DNA of 64,000 nucleotides from Verrucomicrobiales bacterium. GTDB lineage: Bacteria; Verrucomicrobiota; Verrucomicrobiia; Verrucomicrobiales; DEV007. Location: NCBI GenBank assembly GCA_029213005.1, contig JARGPI010000007.1:124001-188000 (forward strand), read 5' to 3'. The position numbers were made by a program, and so were the translations under genes. The notes under the pieces are model-generated. The model was given only the letters and a program-made list of their open reading frames with translations, was not told the origin of the DNA and searched no databases. Shown one piece after another: positions 44,662-53,870 of the stretch (within the stretch, counting starts at the first letter, position 1; each line of letters opens with the position of its first letter).

Positions 44662-45324
44662 ATGATGAAGAAGAGTATTGCGTTGGTTGTGTGGATGGGG
44701 CTTTGGTTGCCGGTTCTCGCAGAGGAGGCGTTGATCGCCCAGAGGAGCAGTTATGCGGACGGACAGGTAACCGCATCGGGAGAAGCGTATGACTCCAATT
44801 TATATACTTGTGGTCATCCCAGTTTCCCGTTCGGAACGCTGTTGTCGCTGATCGACGCCGAATCGGATACGGAGGTAAAAGTTAAAGTGATAGACCGCGT
44901 GGAGCCTCCGGGCGGGGTGATTATCCTATCAGGAGCGGCTGCTGACCGGTTTCGTATCGACGATGGTAAACACTTAAAGCTTCTCGTTAATAAAGTGGAT
45001 CCGGCAAAGGCCTACCCTCAGTTGTCGGCTTTCAAATTTCGCCCCGCTGAAAAGGCTGAAATGCCAATTAAAGCAAAACCTGAACAGGGGCCGCGAGGGG
45101 ATTTTCAAGTTTTGTTCGGTGTTTTCCCTCAGTTTGAAGAGGCGGTTCAATTCAAGGCGAAATTGAGCGCTCAGGGTGTGGATGCGATGGCGGTTCTGAG
45201 AGAAAGTGAATTTTGCGTAATTAGTAAGAAGAGTTTTGTGTCTCCGGCCGAAGCCGGCGATTGGCTGGAAACGGTCAAAACGCAGATCGATCGCGAAGCC
45301 AGAGTCATTTACTCGAAAATTTGA
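44662..45324 (+). CDS. RlpA-like DPBB-SPOR protein
   Basis: A 220-residue exported protein (MMKKSIALVVWMGLWLPVLA, cleavage near LAE-EA) preceded by AGAAGGG, one of the better ribosome binding sites here. Residues about 25-110 show the double-psi beta-barrel pattern: SSYADGQVTASGEAYDSNLYTCGHPSFPFGT, where ASGE and TCGH match the RlpA family, then VKVIDRV. Residues about 140-218 are a SPOR-like repeat (GDFQVLFGVFPQFEEAVQFK). RlpA proteins are lytic transglycosylases or glycan-strand binders; the catalytic Asp/Asn of the lytic ones (TASGE, DRG) is only partly kept here. It sits on the opposite strand inside the secretion locus. A cell-wall opening role for secretion is possible. Confidence 0.82.
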   Translation: MMKKSIALVVWMGLWLPVLAEEALIAQRSSYADGQVTASGEAYDSNLYTCGHPSFPFGTLLSLIDAESDTEVKVKVIDRVEPPGGVIILSGAAADRFRIDDGKHLKLLVNKVDPAKAYPQLSAFKFRPAEKAEMPIKAKPEQGPRGDFQVLFGVFPQFEEAVQFKAKLSAQGVDAMAVLRESEFCVISKKSFVSPAEAGDWLETVKTQIDREARVIYSKI

Positions 45325-45356
45325 GGTGATTCTCCTCTTTCTTTTTTAACTAGACC

Positions 45357-45406
45357 AAAAAACTCCCCGGGGGTCAGCTGAAACCACCCGGGGAGTTAGA
45401 TTTTTG
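45357..45406. terminator. Bidirectional terminator between RlpA-like gene and giant gene
   Basis: A perfect 11-bp stem, AACTCCCCGGG (45361-45371) with CCCGGGGAGTT (45387-45397), flanked by an A run on the left and TTTTT on the right. It can end both convergent genes. Confidence 0.9.
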
Positions 45407-45436
45407 GAAGTTAAAGGTTTATTTGATTCCGATGAT

Positions 45437-48400
45437 CTAGATCAAATCCTGATCATCGATAGTTAAGACCGGAGGTGCGACAATGTCAGCCGGTGGAGTT
45501 ACCATTCCTTCGGTGGGTAGAGAGTTATTCAGATCAATCGAGGTGCCGCTCTCTGTGATGACCTCGAAAGACTCATCGTCAGCTATCCCGATTTCCTGGT
45601 AGTTGAACTCAGCATCGGCAGCAACTCCGGTTGATCCATCAAGGTAGACCACTTCAGCCACACCGTGAACGGTGACATCACCGTCGGCGGCCTGATAGCT
45701 TTGGTTGTCGCTTTCGAGGCTGATTGATTGAATCCCGGCTTCCAGTAATGATTTCATTTCCCCCTCAGAGACTTCGCCATCCCCATCGGAATCCTGCCAG
45801 AGTTTAAACTTGGAGAACTCGTCATCCCCGCTATCGAGAAGACCGTTTCCATTGCTGTCAAAATGGGCCAACCCTTCAAGATCGGTCGCATCCGGATCGT
45901 CTGAATATTCAGCAAAAGCAAACTCGCTGCTTCCATCGACGTTACCGTTGGAATTTTCGTCGTAAACCAGCACGGCATCATCTTCATCTGCCCATGCCGT
46001 TTGTTCAGCGACGCCGTCTCCGTCGACATCGATAGCTATGCCCTCTTCGACTCCATTGAACTCAACACCGTCTCCGTCCATGTCGATGACAACGGGTGGG
46101 ACCGCAGAGATACCTTCGACGGTGATGCCGATAAATCCTGTTTCTGAATTTCCGCTCTCGTCGACTACGGTGTACTCGAACTGATCGAGTTCTGCATCTC
46201 CGTTATCAAGAAACAGGAACTGAGTTCCGGGATTGTAGGTGAGGCTGCCGTCCAATTCCATTGTGACGATAGCACCCGAGGTGAGTGCCACACTGTTACC
46301 CGGTGAGATCGCCAGAGAATTGATCTCGGTAATCGTGAGGGTGTCGTTACTGACATGATTGTCATTAGCCAGTGGGTTGAATGAAACAGTATCGTTTTCG
46401 GCCACAATTTCCTGGTCACCAATCGCGAGAATGGGTTGGTGCAGAATATTGTAGGCGTGTTCCGGTGCAATACCGGCGATCACGTCAATGATCTGTGCCT
46501 GGTCGATACCCGCATAAGTTTCAGCTGTCATCAGGATTGGATTGCCCGCAGCATCCAATGAGGCTGCTTCGGCGAGGACATCGAGAGCTGCCTGAGTACT
46601 TTGAGCTTCCTGAATCGCAATAAATCCCACCATGATGCCTGCTGCTTTCGCGGCATTGGCCGCAGCGATAATCGCGTTTTTCGGCGCTACAATTTGGTCG
46701 TTGGGGGATGCATCGGTCAGGATCAGCAGGATCTGATCTGCGTAGGAACGGCCCTCCCCTCCGGCCTCCAATGATGCCTGGATTTGTTGAACCCCGTAAT
46801 TGATTGCGGCATCAATATTGGTACCGCCGGAGAACGATCTGGAATAATTTAGCGTAGTATCAACGAAGAGGTCATCGTCAGCAGTTAATGATTGATTGAC
46901 TGCTGCTGCTCCGGTTTCTGCCCAGCTGAAAAGCGCTGCCTTGGCACCATTGGTCTCATTGAAGGGCAGTAAATCAGCCATTCCTGAGATTAGAGCGCGG
47001 GATTGCGCAAATTCAGTGCTACTCACCGATCCTGACAAGTCATTACCAAACCAAATATCAAAGGTTGAGTAGGTAACCGTTAAACTACCATTTGATGTCG
47101 CGCTGGCTCCATTGTTATCCAGAACCGAGTATTGAATAGGTGTGGGCTGCCCTTGAAGGGACGGGTCCGGAGTAAAGGTCACAATACCTGCATTATCCAC
47201 GCTCCAGGTTCCTTCACCGGCAACCGTCAGTGATGTGGTTTGGCCGGGAGTTGATGGATCGAGATCCACGGTCGTTGGATCGATGGTGCCATCAACATCC
47301 GTATCATTTGCGGTAACGTCGAATGTGACAGGCCTTCCCGGAGTATTTCCGAGCGAGTAGTCAGCATTGGCTACCGGCGCATCATTTTCCCCGTTGATGG
47401 TTACGGTAGCGGTTGCGGTATCAAAGCCACCGTTTCCGTCACTTATTTGATAGGTAAATGAGTCTACCGCAGTCTCGCCTAATGACAGTTCAAACTGATC
47501 ATTGGGATCGTAATCAATCGTGCCATCTGAATTCAGTGTCACTTCCGCTCCGGAACCTAAAGTCGCAGTTCCGTCGACGGAAATGCTGGCGCCGTTAATT
47601 TGGGTCAGTGTCAGCGGATCTGATTCAGCGTCAGAGTCATTACTCAGCAGGTTGTAGTTCACCGTTGCATGCTCGGCAACTGCGAGGGTGTCGTCATTGG
47701 CCTCGGGAGGATCCTCTGAACCGTTGATAGTCACGGTCAACTCTGCCGTAGATGAACTGCCGTTTCCATCGTCGGCTGTGTAAGTGAAGGTTTCGATCAG
47801 AGTTTCACCTGCCGCCAGCGCCTGGACAATATCGTTTGAAGAATCAACGTCGTAAGAAAACGTGCCGTCAGTATTGACCGTAAGATTTCCATAGGTTGAT
47901 GCCACAGGAGTGTCATTCAGGACGGGATTGCCGTCCAAATGTGTTACCGTTAGAGTGTCGCCATCCGGATCACGGTCGTTGCTCAAAAGATTACCAGTAG
48001 CAGGGTCTGTCGCATCTTCGGCGACGGTTGTTGAATCATCGTAAATACCGATATCAACGCCGGGGACGCCACCGTCCGGATTGGATACCGGTGTATCGTT
48101 TTCCCCGTTGATGGTGATGGATAAAGTTGCGGTAGCAGAGGCACCGTTTCCGTCATCAGCGAGGTAGGTAAAGGTTTCAACGACAGATTGCCCAACTGCC
48201 AGCGCCTGAACCGTCGGGTTGGCGTTGTTCAACGTGTATGAGTAGCTTCCATTCTGATTGATCGTAATTTCACCGTAACTTCCGGAGACGGGTTCACCCA
48301 CGTCCTCGGATTCAGTATTAACAGCCGTTACCGTCAACGTGTCACCGTCTGGATCCAAATCATTTGCGAGAACATTGCCGGTAACCGGTGCTACGGTATC

Positions 48401-51400
48401 CTCGTCAACCGAATTGGAGTCATCATAGACGCCAAAATCGACTCCCGGGGTTCCTCCATCGGGATTTGAAACCGGCGCATCGTTTTCACCATTGATGGTG
48501 ATGGAGAGAGTTGCAGTCGCGGACCCTCCGTTCTGATCATCTGCGGTATAGGTGAAAGTTTCAATAAGTGTTTCCCCAACACTGAGGGCCTGAACAACCG
48601 GGTTGGAGGAATCAACATCGTAAGAATAAGTTCCGTTACTGTTGACGGTGAGGTCTCCGTAGGTTGAGGTCAGAGTATTCCCGAGCAGAGCCGGATTTCC
48701 GTCGAGCTGGGTCACAATCAGTGTGTCGCCGTCGAGGTCGAGATCGTTGCTTAGCAGATTTCCGGTTACCGGTGCTTCGGCGTCTTCGCCTACGGTGTTA
48801 ATATCGTCATAGATGCCGGGATCGACACCCGGAGTGCCGCCGTCGGGATTGGATACCGGCGCATCATTTTCACCATTGATAGTGATGGATAAAGTTGCAG
48901 TAGCAGAGGCACCGTTCCCGTCATCAGCGAGGTAGGTAAAGGTTTCAACGACAGATTGCCCAACCGCCAGCGCCTGAACCGTCGGGTTGGCGTTGTTCAA
49001 CATGTATGAGTAGCTTCCATCCTGATTGATCGTGATGTCGCCGTAACTTCCGGAGACGGGTTCACCCACGCCCTCGGAATCAGTATCAACAGCCGTTACC
49101 GTCAACGTGTCACCGTCTGGATCCAAATCATTTGCGAGAACATTGCCGGTAACCGGTGCTACGGTATCCTCGTCAACCGAATTGGAGTCATCATAGACGC
49201 CAAAATCGACTCCCGGGGTTCCTCCATCGGGATTTGAAATCGGCGCATCGTTTTCACCATTGATGGTGATGGAGAGAGTTGCTGTCGCGGACCCTCCGTT
49301 CTGATCATCTGCGGTATAGGTGAAGGTTTCAATAAGTGTTTCCCCGACACTGAGTGCCTGAACAATCGGGTTGGAGGAATCAACATCGTAAGAATAAGTT
49401 CCGTTACTGTTGACAGTGAGGTCTCCGTAGGTTGAGGTCAGAGTATCTCCGACCAGAGCCGGATTTCCGTCGAGCTGGGTCACAATCAGTGTGTCGCCGT
49501 CGAGATCGAGATCGTTGCTTAGCAGATTTCCGGTAACCGGTGCTTCGGCGTCTTCGTCGACGGTGTTAGCATCGTCATAGATGCCGGGATCGACACCCGG
49601 AGTGCCGCCGTCGGGATTGGATACCGGGGCATCGTTCTCACCGTTAATAGTGATCGTTAGAGTTGCCGTGGCGCTTCCTCCGTGGCCGTCACTGGCTGTG
49701 TAGGTAAATGTCTCGATTTCAGTCTGTCCGACGCCGAGGGCCTGAATGGTAGGATGGCTGTTATCCAGACTGTAATCGTAAGTGCCGTTACTGTTGATCG
49801 TGATGCTGCCAAATGAGCCGTCATTGCTCAATCCCACTGCTAAGTCACTTCCTTGAACCGCAGAGACGAACAGATCGTCTCCATCCGGATCAAGATCATT
49901 TGCGAGAACATTGCCTCTCACTGATGCGGTCGTTTCTTCTGAGAGGGAATTTGTGTCGTCATACACTCCGGGATCGACTCCGGGCGTTCCGCCGGATGGA
50001 TTGGAGGTAGGTGCATCGTTTTCACCATTGATGGTGATCGATAGCGTTGCTGCTGCCGAGCCGCCGTTACCGTCATCAGCGGTGTAGGTAAAAGTTTCCA
50101 CTACTGACTGTCCCACACCCAGTGCCTGAATGGTTGGGTTTGAATTTTCCAAATCGTAGGAATAAGACCCATCAGGATTGACTGTGATGGTTCCGTACAC
50201 TCCGGAAGTTGGCGTGCCGACCAGTTCAGGTGCGCCATTGATTTCGCTGACACTTAAGGTGTCTCCATCCAGATCCAGGTCATTGTCGAGAAGGTTTCCC
50301 GTCGCAAGGCCGGAAATTTCTTCTGAGATAGAAAGCGAATCGTCATAGATGCCGGGGTCGACACCCGGAGTGCCGCCTGAAGGATTGGAAACCGGAGCGT
50401 CGTTCTCCCCATTGATTGTGATCGTAAGGGTGGCTGTGGCGGTGCTGCCATTGCCATCATTGGCTGTATAAGTAAAGGTTTCGATCTCTGTCTGGCCTAC
50501 TCCGAGTGCTTGAACCGATGGGTTTGAGTTATTCAGGGTGTAAGCATACGAACCGTCGTTCGTAAGAACAATAGTTCCGAAACTGCCATTCACAGGTGTT
50601 CCCACCAGAACGGAGGATCCATTGACGCCGCTGACATATATAGCGTCTCCATCTAGATCGGAGTCGTTGGTCAACACATTTCCAATAACCGGAGCGGTGT
50701 CTTCCTCACTGACTTGGTCGTTGTCATCATAGACTCCGTAATCGACTCCGGGCGTTCCACCGTCAGGGTTCGGGACCAGGGCATCGTTCTCTCCGTTAAT
50801 CGTGATGTTAAGACTGGCCGTTGCGGTACCACCATGGCCGTCATCGGCCTGATATGTAAAAGTTTCGATCGCTGTTTGGCCGACTCCAAGAGATTGGACT
50901 GCGGGGTTCGCGTTATCGATCGTATAGCTGAACTCGCCTTCACTGTTAATTGTTACAGTTCCGAAATTGCCGGCGATAGGAGTGTTTACTGCGTCGGGAT
51001 CTCCGTTAACTTGGCGAACGATCAGGGTGTCGCCATCGGGATCGACGTCGTTGTCGAGAACATTGCCGACTATAGGTGTGGTGTCCTCTTCACTTCCGCT
51101 CGTGTTATCATCGTAGACTCCGGGATCGACGCCCGGGGTGCCGCTTTCCGGATTTGCCAGCGGTATATCATTTTCTCCGACCACGGTGACCGAGACGGTG
51201 GATTCACTGACATTGCCGGATTCGTCAGTGATTTGATAAGAGAAGGTGTCGATAGCCGTCTCGCCGACTGCGAGGCTGTTAAACGACTCGCCCGGTTCGT
51301 ATTGGACGGTGCCGTTTCCAGACCGGGTTACGGTGGCTCCGGATGAAAGCGTTACCACTCTCGCCGTGCTACCTTCAATCGAAGCGAGAGTCAGGGCTCC

Positions 51401-51970
51401 GCCCTCGGGATCGGAATCGTTTGCAAGGAGGTTGATATTAACCGTCCCATCTTCGGATGCTTCTGCTTGGTCCGCTTTAGCTTCGGGAGGTAAATCCTGT
51501 GGTATCGCCCCGACAAAACCGTCCGTGAAATTGTTGGTGTTAAATCCTCCGGTCGTAGGGGAGTTGTTCTGCCCGATGCCACTACCGAATCCGGTATATT
51601 TCGTATTCGAAAAGCGCATCAGGGAAAATGCGTCATCGGGTTGCGTGGCGGCGGAGAGAGCGTCTCCTAGATTGTCACTTCCCGCCGGGTCTAACAACGA
51701 AACATTGACCTCATCGTTCTGGACCTCGCCGCCCTGTGATGTGGAATGGGCTGCGACAGCAAAGAAATCCGTGATGATTGCTTCCTGATTTACGTCGAGG
51801 TTAACCACGAGGTCATTGCCGATTTGTTCCAACGAGGCCTCAGTCGGAAGGCCTTCTTCGTTTACGAGAGCCAGTTTGTCTCCTGTCTGGGTTTCGTAGC
51901 GAAACCCGTTTTGTAGTTGATCCTTTCGAATGGTTCCGTCCGGTCGTTCGATAACTAGATAAATTTTCAA
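45437..51970 (-). CDS. Giant secreted repeat adhesin (cadherin/VCBS-like repeats, VWA, EF-hand region)
   Basis: A 2,177-residue protein with no N-terminal signal peptide, so a type I secretion substrate. The TTG at 51970 gives MKIYLVIERPDGTIRKDQLQ, an N-terminal module resembling BapA/LapA retention prefixes. Then come a first cadherin-like unit (160-260), nine 128-residue repeats (about 265-1430) of the type NPDGGTPGVDPGIYDDxNTV...NDLDLDGD...GETLIETFTYTADDGNG, and two more diverged units. A VWA domain lies near 1635-1830 with a DLSGS MIDAS motif. Another cadherin-like unit follows, then an acidic DxDxDG region (VVIDMDGDGVEF, ENSNGNVDGSSEF, DSDGDGEVSEGEM), and the tail DIVAPPV...DDQDLI. Calcium binding and adhesion are inferred. 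TolC lies 37 bp upstream. Confidence 0.88.
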   Translation of the reverse strand: MKIYLVIERPDGTIRKDQLQNGFRYETQTGDKLALVNEEGLPTEASLEQIGNDLVVNLDVNQEAIITDFFAVAAHSTSQGGEVQNDEVNVSLLDPAGSDNLGDALSAATQPDDAFSLMRFSNTKYTGFGSGIGQNNSPTTGGFNTNNFTDGFVGAIPQDLPPEAKADQAEASEDGTVNINLLANDSDPEGGALTLASIEGSTARVVTLSSGATVTRSGNGTVQYEPGESFNSLAVGETAIDTFSYQITDESGNVSESTVSVTVVGENDIPLANPESGTPGVDPGVYDDNTSGSEEDTTPIVGNVLDNDVDPDGDTLIVRQVNGDPDAVNTPIAGNFGTVTINSEGEFSYTIDNANPAVQSLGVGQTAIETFTYQADDGHGGTATASLNITINGENDALVPNPDGGTPGVDYGVYDDNDQVSEEDTAPVIGNVLTNDSDLDGDAIYVSGVNGSSVLVGTPVNGSFGTIVLTNDGSYAYTLNNSNPSVQALGVGQTEIETFTYTANDGNGSTATATLTITINGENDAPVSNPSGGTPGVDPGIYDDSLSISEEISGLATGNLLDNDLDLDGDTLSVSEINGAPELVGTPTSGVYGTITVNPDGSYSYDLENSNPTIQALGVGQSVVETFTYTADDGNGGSAAATLSITINGENDAPTSNPSGGTPGVDPGVYDDTNSLSEETTASVRGNVLANDLDPDGDDLFVSAVQGSDLAVGLSNDGSFGSITINSNGTYDYSLDNSHPTIQALGVGQTEIETFTYTASDGHGGSATATLTITINGENDAPVSNPDGGTPGVDPGIYDDANTVDEDAEAPVTGNLLSNDLDLDGDTLIVTQLDGNPALVGDTLTSTYGDLTVNSNGTYSYDVDSSNPIVQALSVGETLIETFTYTADDQNGGSATATLSITINGENDAPISNPDGGTPGVDFGVYDDSNSVDEDTVAPVTGNVLANDLDPDGDTLTVTAVDTDSEGVGEPVSGSYGDITINQDGSYSYMLNNANPTVQALAVGQSVVETFTYLADDGNGASATATLSITINGENDAPVSNPDGGTPGVDPGIYDDINTVGEDAEAPVTGNLLSNDLDLDGDTLIVTQLDGNPALLGNTLTSTYGDLTVNSNGTYSYDVDSSNPVVQALSVGETLIETFTYTADDQNGGSATATLSITINGENDAPVSNPDGGTPGVDFGVYDDSNSVDEDTVAPVTGNVLANDLDPDGDTLTVTAVNTESEDVGEPVSGSYGEITINQNGSYSYTLNNANPTVQALAVGQSVVETFTYLADDGNGASATATLSITINGENDTPVSNPDGGVPGVDIGIYDDSTTVAEDATDPATGNLLSNDRDPDGDTLTVTHLDGNPVLNDTPVASTYGNLTVNTDGTFSYDVDSSNDIVQALAAGETLIETFTYTADDGNGSSSTAELTVTINGSEDPPEANDDTLAVAEHATVNYNLLSNDSDAESDPLTLTQINGASISVDGTATLGSGAEVTLNSDGTIDYDPNDQFELSLGETAVDSFTYQISDGNGGFDTATATVTINGENDAPVANADYSLGNTPGRPVTFDVTANDTDVDGTIDPTTVDLDPSTPGQTTSLTVAGEGTWSVDNAGIVTFTPDPSLQGQPTPIQYSVLDNNGASATSNGSLTVTYSTFDIWFGNDLSGSVSSTEFAQSRALISGMADLLPFNETNGAKAALFSWAETGAAAVNQSLTADDDLFVDTTLNYSRSFSGGTNIDAAINYGVQQIQASLEAGGEGRSYADQILLILTDASPNDQIVAPKNAIIAAANAAKAAGIMVGFIAIQEAQSTQAALDVLAEAASLDAAGNPILMTAETYAGIDQAQIIDVIAGIAPEHAYNILHQPILAIGDQEIVAENDTVSFNPLANDNHVSNDTLTITEINSLAISPGNSVALTSGAIVTMELDGSLTYNPGTQFLFLDNGDAELDQFEYTVVDESGNSETGFIGITVEGISAVPPVVIDMDGDGVEFNGVEEGIAIDVDGDGVAEQTAWADEDDAVLVYDENSNGNVDGSSEFAFAEYSDDPDATDLEGLAHFDSNGNGLLDSGDDEFSKFKLWQDSDGDGEVSEGEMKSLLEAGIQSISLESDNQSYQAADGDVTVHGVAEVVYLDGSTGVAADAEFNYQEIGIADDESFEVITESGTSIDLNNSLPTEGMVTPPADIVAPPVLTIDDQDLI
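47700..51160 (-). repeat. Nine tandem 384-bp repeats in the giant gene
   Basis: The period is 384 bp (128 residues). Copies 5-6 and 7-8 are near-identical as a 768-bp double unit (for example 48391-48618 versus 49159-49386). Copies 1-4 and 9 are more diverged. The pattern suggests duplication of a two-repeat block. Confidence 0.88.
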
Positions 51971-52007
51971 AGCTTTTTATCGGTGTGAGGTTTTTTCCGG
52001 GGGACGA

Positions 52008-53609
52008 TTAGTATTTTTTGAAGTGAGAGTGCTTCTTTTTGGAAGAAGACTCATCATCAGACACGGGGGATGTCTGGTTTCTCTCTCTGCGGGTATTGAG
52101 AGCTTTTCGTAACCAATTCTGTCTGGAGTTGGTTTCCTCTTCGTAATATTGCTCCATCGGAGCTGGTTCGTAGAGGGCGGTGGGACCTTCTCCGTCGAAG
52201 ACACGTTTCATCAGTTCAACCTGGGTGAGAGGAACTCTTTCATCCTGTAGATCTTCGTCCGGGTTGAAGGCGACAGGAATCGCTTCGGCCTGAGGGTTTT
52301 TCGCGTCGAATGACGTGAGTTGGGTATTCGAAGACCCGTTCAAGAGGAGTAGCCACTCGGTCAACTGGCCCTGTTTTCCTTTGATTCGAAACGCATTGGT
52401 ATCGTAATCAAATTGTGTATCAACCAGATCCGATGAGACCGAGTAATATTCAGTCTGCATATCCAGGATATTCAGCAGATCTTCTCTGCCGAGAGTAAAT
52501 CGTTTCTCGTAATCTGCGACAACCTTACCGAGATCTGCCTGATAGGACCGGAGGATCCGACCCGATTCGGTGCTGGCGTTGCGCTCCTGCCACAGTAGAT
52601 CCATATCGTGATGGCGGGCGATGTCTGCGGACCGCTTCAGTTCTTCGAATTTGCCTACCTGAAAATGTTCTCTCCGTTCGGTTGCCTTTTTGCGGCCTCC
52701 GCTGAAGAGTTGCCATTCACCGACGATCAAAGCACTAACTTCATCATCCCGGCCGTTAATTCCGATGACGTCACGGCCAACGTTGTATCCGGCGTCGAGG
52801 TAGAACTGAGGTTTGTTTGATGCTTTGACTGCGTTAGCCCGGTGCTCGGCTTCCTCCAGTGCTTCCGCAGCGGCGAGGAATTCCCAGTTGTCTTCCAGAG
52901 ATATCTCGTCGGGATTCTGCGGGATGGGTGGCGGTGTTGGATAGGTTAATACAAAGGTATTGGTTCCGACAAGTCGAGCGAGGCGGGTCAGGGCGCGGTT
53001 GTATCCGAGTTGAAGAGATGAAAGAACATTTGTAGCGCGATTCAGACGACTCTGGGCCAGCTGCACTTCGGTACGGTGACCTCCATTCTCCACCTTCTTT
53101 TTAATCAACTCCACCATCTTGCGATGGTTTTCGATATTGTCGTTGGCCAACGCAATCTGCTTTTCGGTCCGGAGGACTTCCATATACACTTCTGCAAGGT
53201 CAACGACCCGGGACTCGATCATACCTTTTTCAAGGTATTGCTGAGCCATCATGGCGTTTTCTGATGCTCTGGTGTTATTGCGCGCCACTCCTCCGTCAAA
53301 CAGCAATTGTCTGACCGATAAGCCGAGCTGTCTTTGAAACAGTGTCTCGCCCGATTGGAGGAGACCATCAGTCGTCCGATCGCGGTTCGAAACCCCGGCG
53401 CTTCCGGTGAGGGAAACTTGCGGGAGTAAGTCAGCGCGAGTGACCTTTATGTTTTCAATAGCACTAAGCGTGTCGTATTCCGTTGCGTTTAGTTCGGGCT
53501 CGAACTCTAACATCAGACGGGTTGCCTCGGGGAGGGTCAAAGTCTGTGAGAAGGCAGGGCCAATTAGCAGGCCGGCCAGGATAACTAGGGTGTTTGTGTT
53601 TATCTTCAT
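52008..53609 (-). CDS. TolC-family outer-membrane channel
   Basis: A 533-residue outer-membrane efflux protein that completes the type I secretion system. The signal peptide is MKINTNTLVILAGLLIGPAF with cleavage near AFS-QT. The body has the two TolC/OEP repeats of long helices: LTLPEATRLMLEFEPELNAT, SVRQLLFDGGVARNNTRASEN, and second-half elements such as VGEWQLFSGGRKKATERREH. The C-terminal 90 residues are a polar, basic extension (NSRQNWLRKALNTRRERNQT) not needed for the channel. It lies between the two giant genes on the same strand. Confidence 0.92.
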   Translation of the reverse strand: MKINTNTLVILAGLLIGPAFSQTLTLPEATRLMLEFEPELNATEYDTLSAIENIKVTRADLLPQVSLTGSAGVSNRDRTTDGLLQSGETLFQRQLGLSVRQLLFDGGVARNNTRASENAMMAQQYLEKGMIESRVVDLAEVYMEVLRTEKQIALANDNIENHRKMVELIKKKVENGGHRTEVQLAQSRLNRATNVLSSLQLGYNRALTRLARLVGTNTFVLTYPTPPPIPQNPDEISLEDNWEFLAAAEALEEAEHRANAVKASNKPQFYLDAGYNVGRDVIGINGRDDEVSALIVGEWQLFSGGRKKATERREHFQVGKFEELKRSADIARHHDMDLLWQERNASTESGRILRSYQADLGKVVADYEKRFTLGREDLLNILDMQTEYYSVSSDLVDTQFDYDTNAFRIKGKQGQLTEWLLLLNGSSNTQLTSFDAKNPQAEAIPVAFNPDEDLQDERVPLTQVELMKRVFDGEGPTALYEPAPMEQYYEEETNSRQNWLRKALNTRRERNQTSPVSDDESSSKKKHSHFKKY

Positions 53610-53756
53610 CTTCCAAAAATCCGATCAAGGGGATTATAATATTCATAATAACCATAACAGAGTCAAATTTTATTATGGAAATTGTATTAAAAATGATTTT
53701 TGGATAACTAGGAAATATTTATTATTGAGAAAACTTAACTAGTTTGGGTTCGAAGG

Positions 53757-53860
53757 GTTCGTTGGATGTGGCGCTCTGCGCGAAACTGCCCGTTATTTTT
53801 GGCTATGCGTCCCCCGGGCAACCGTCTTAAGGAGGCACGGGGTTCGGCTGCGAACGAAAT
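53757..53860 (-). promoter_or_regulatory. Possible structured leader upstream of tolC
   Basis: The 261 bp between the giant gene stop and tolC include a conserved-looking segment. On the minus strand GACGCATAGCC is preceded by GGGG and lies in the loop of a TGCCCG/CGGGCA stem (53788-53821). The core recalls GGGACGCAAAGCC of the GEMM-I (cyclic di-GMP) riboswitch, but the required upstream GGGCAAACC element is not in place, so it is not assigned. The remaining 53610-53750 is AT-rich. Confidence 0.3.
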
Positions 53861-53870
53861 GAATCGGAAA

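Noticed and set aside
50714..51346. Open frame of about 210 codons on the plus strand inside the giant gene
   Set aside because: It is antisense to a well-supported repeat gene and its composition only mirrors the repeats; the same applies to the plus-strand frame at 55473-56123.
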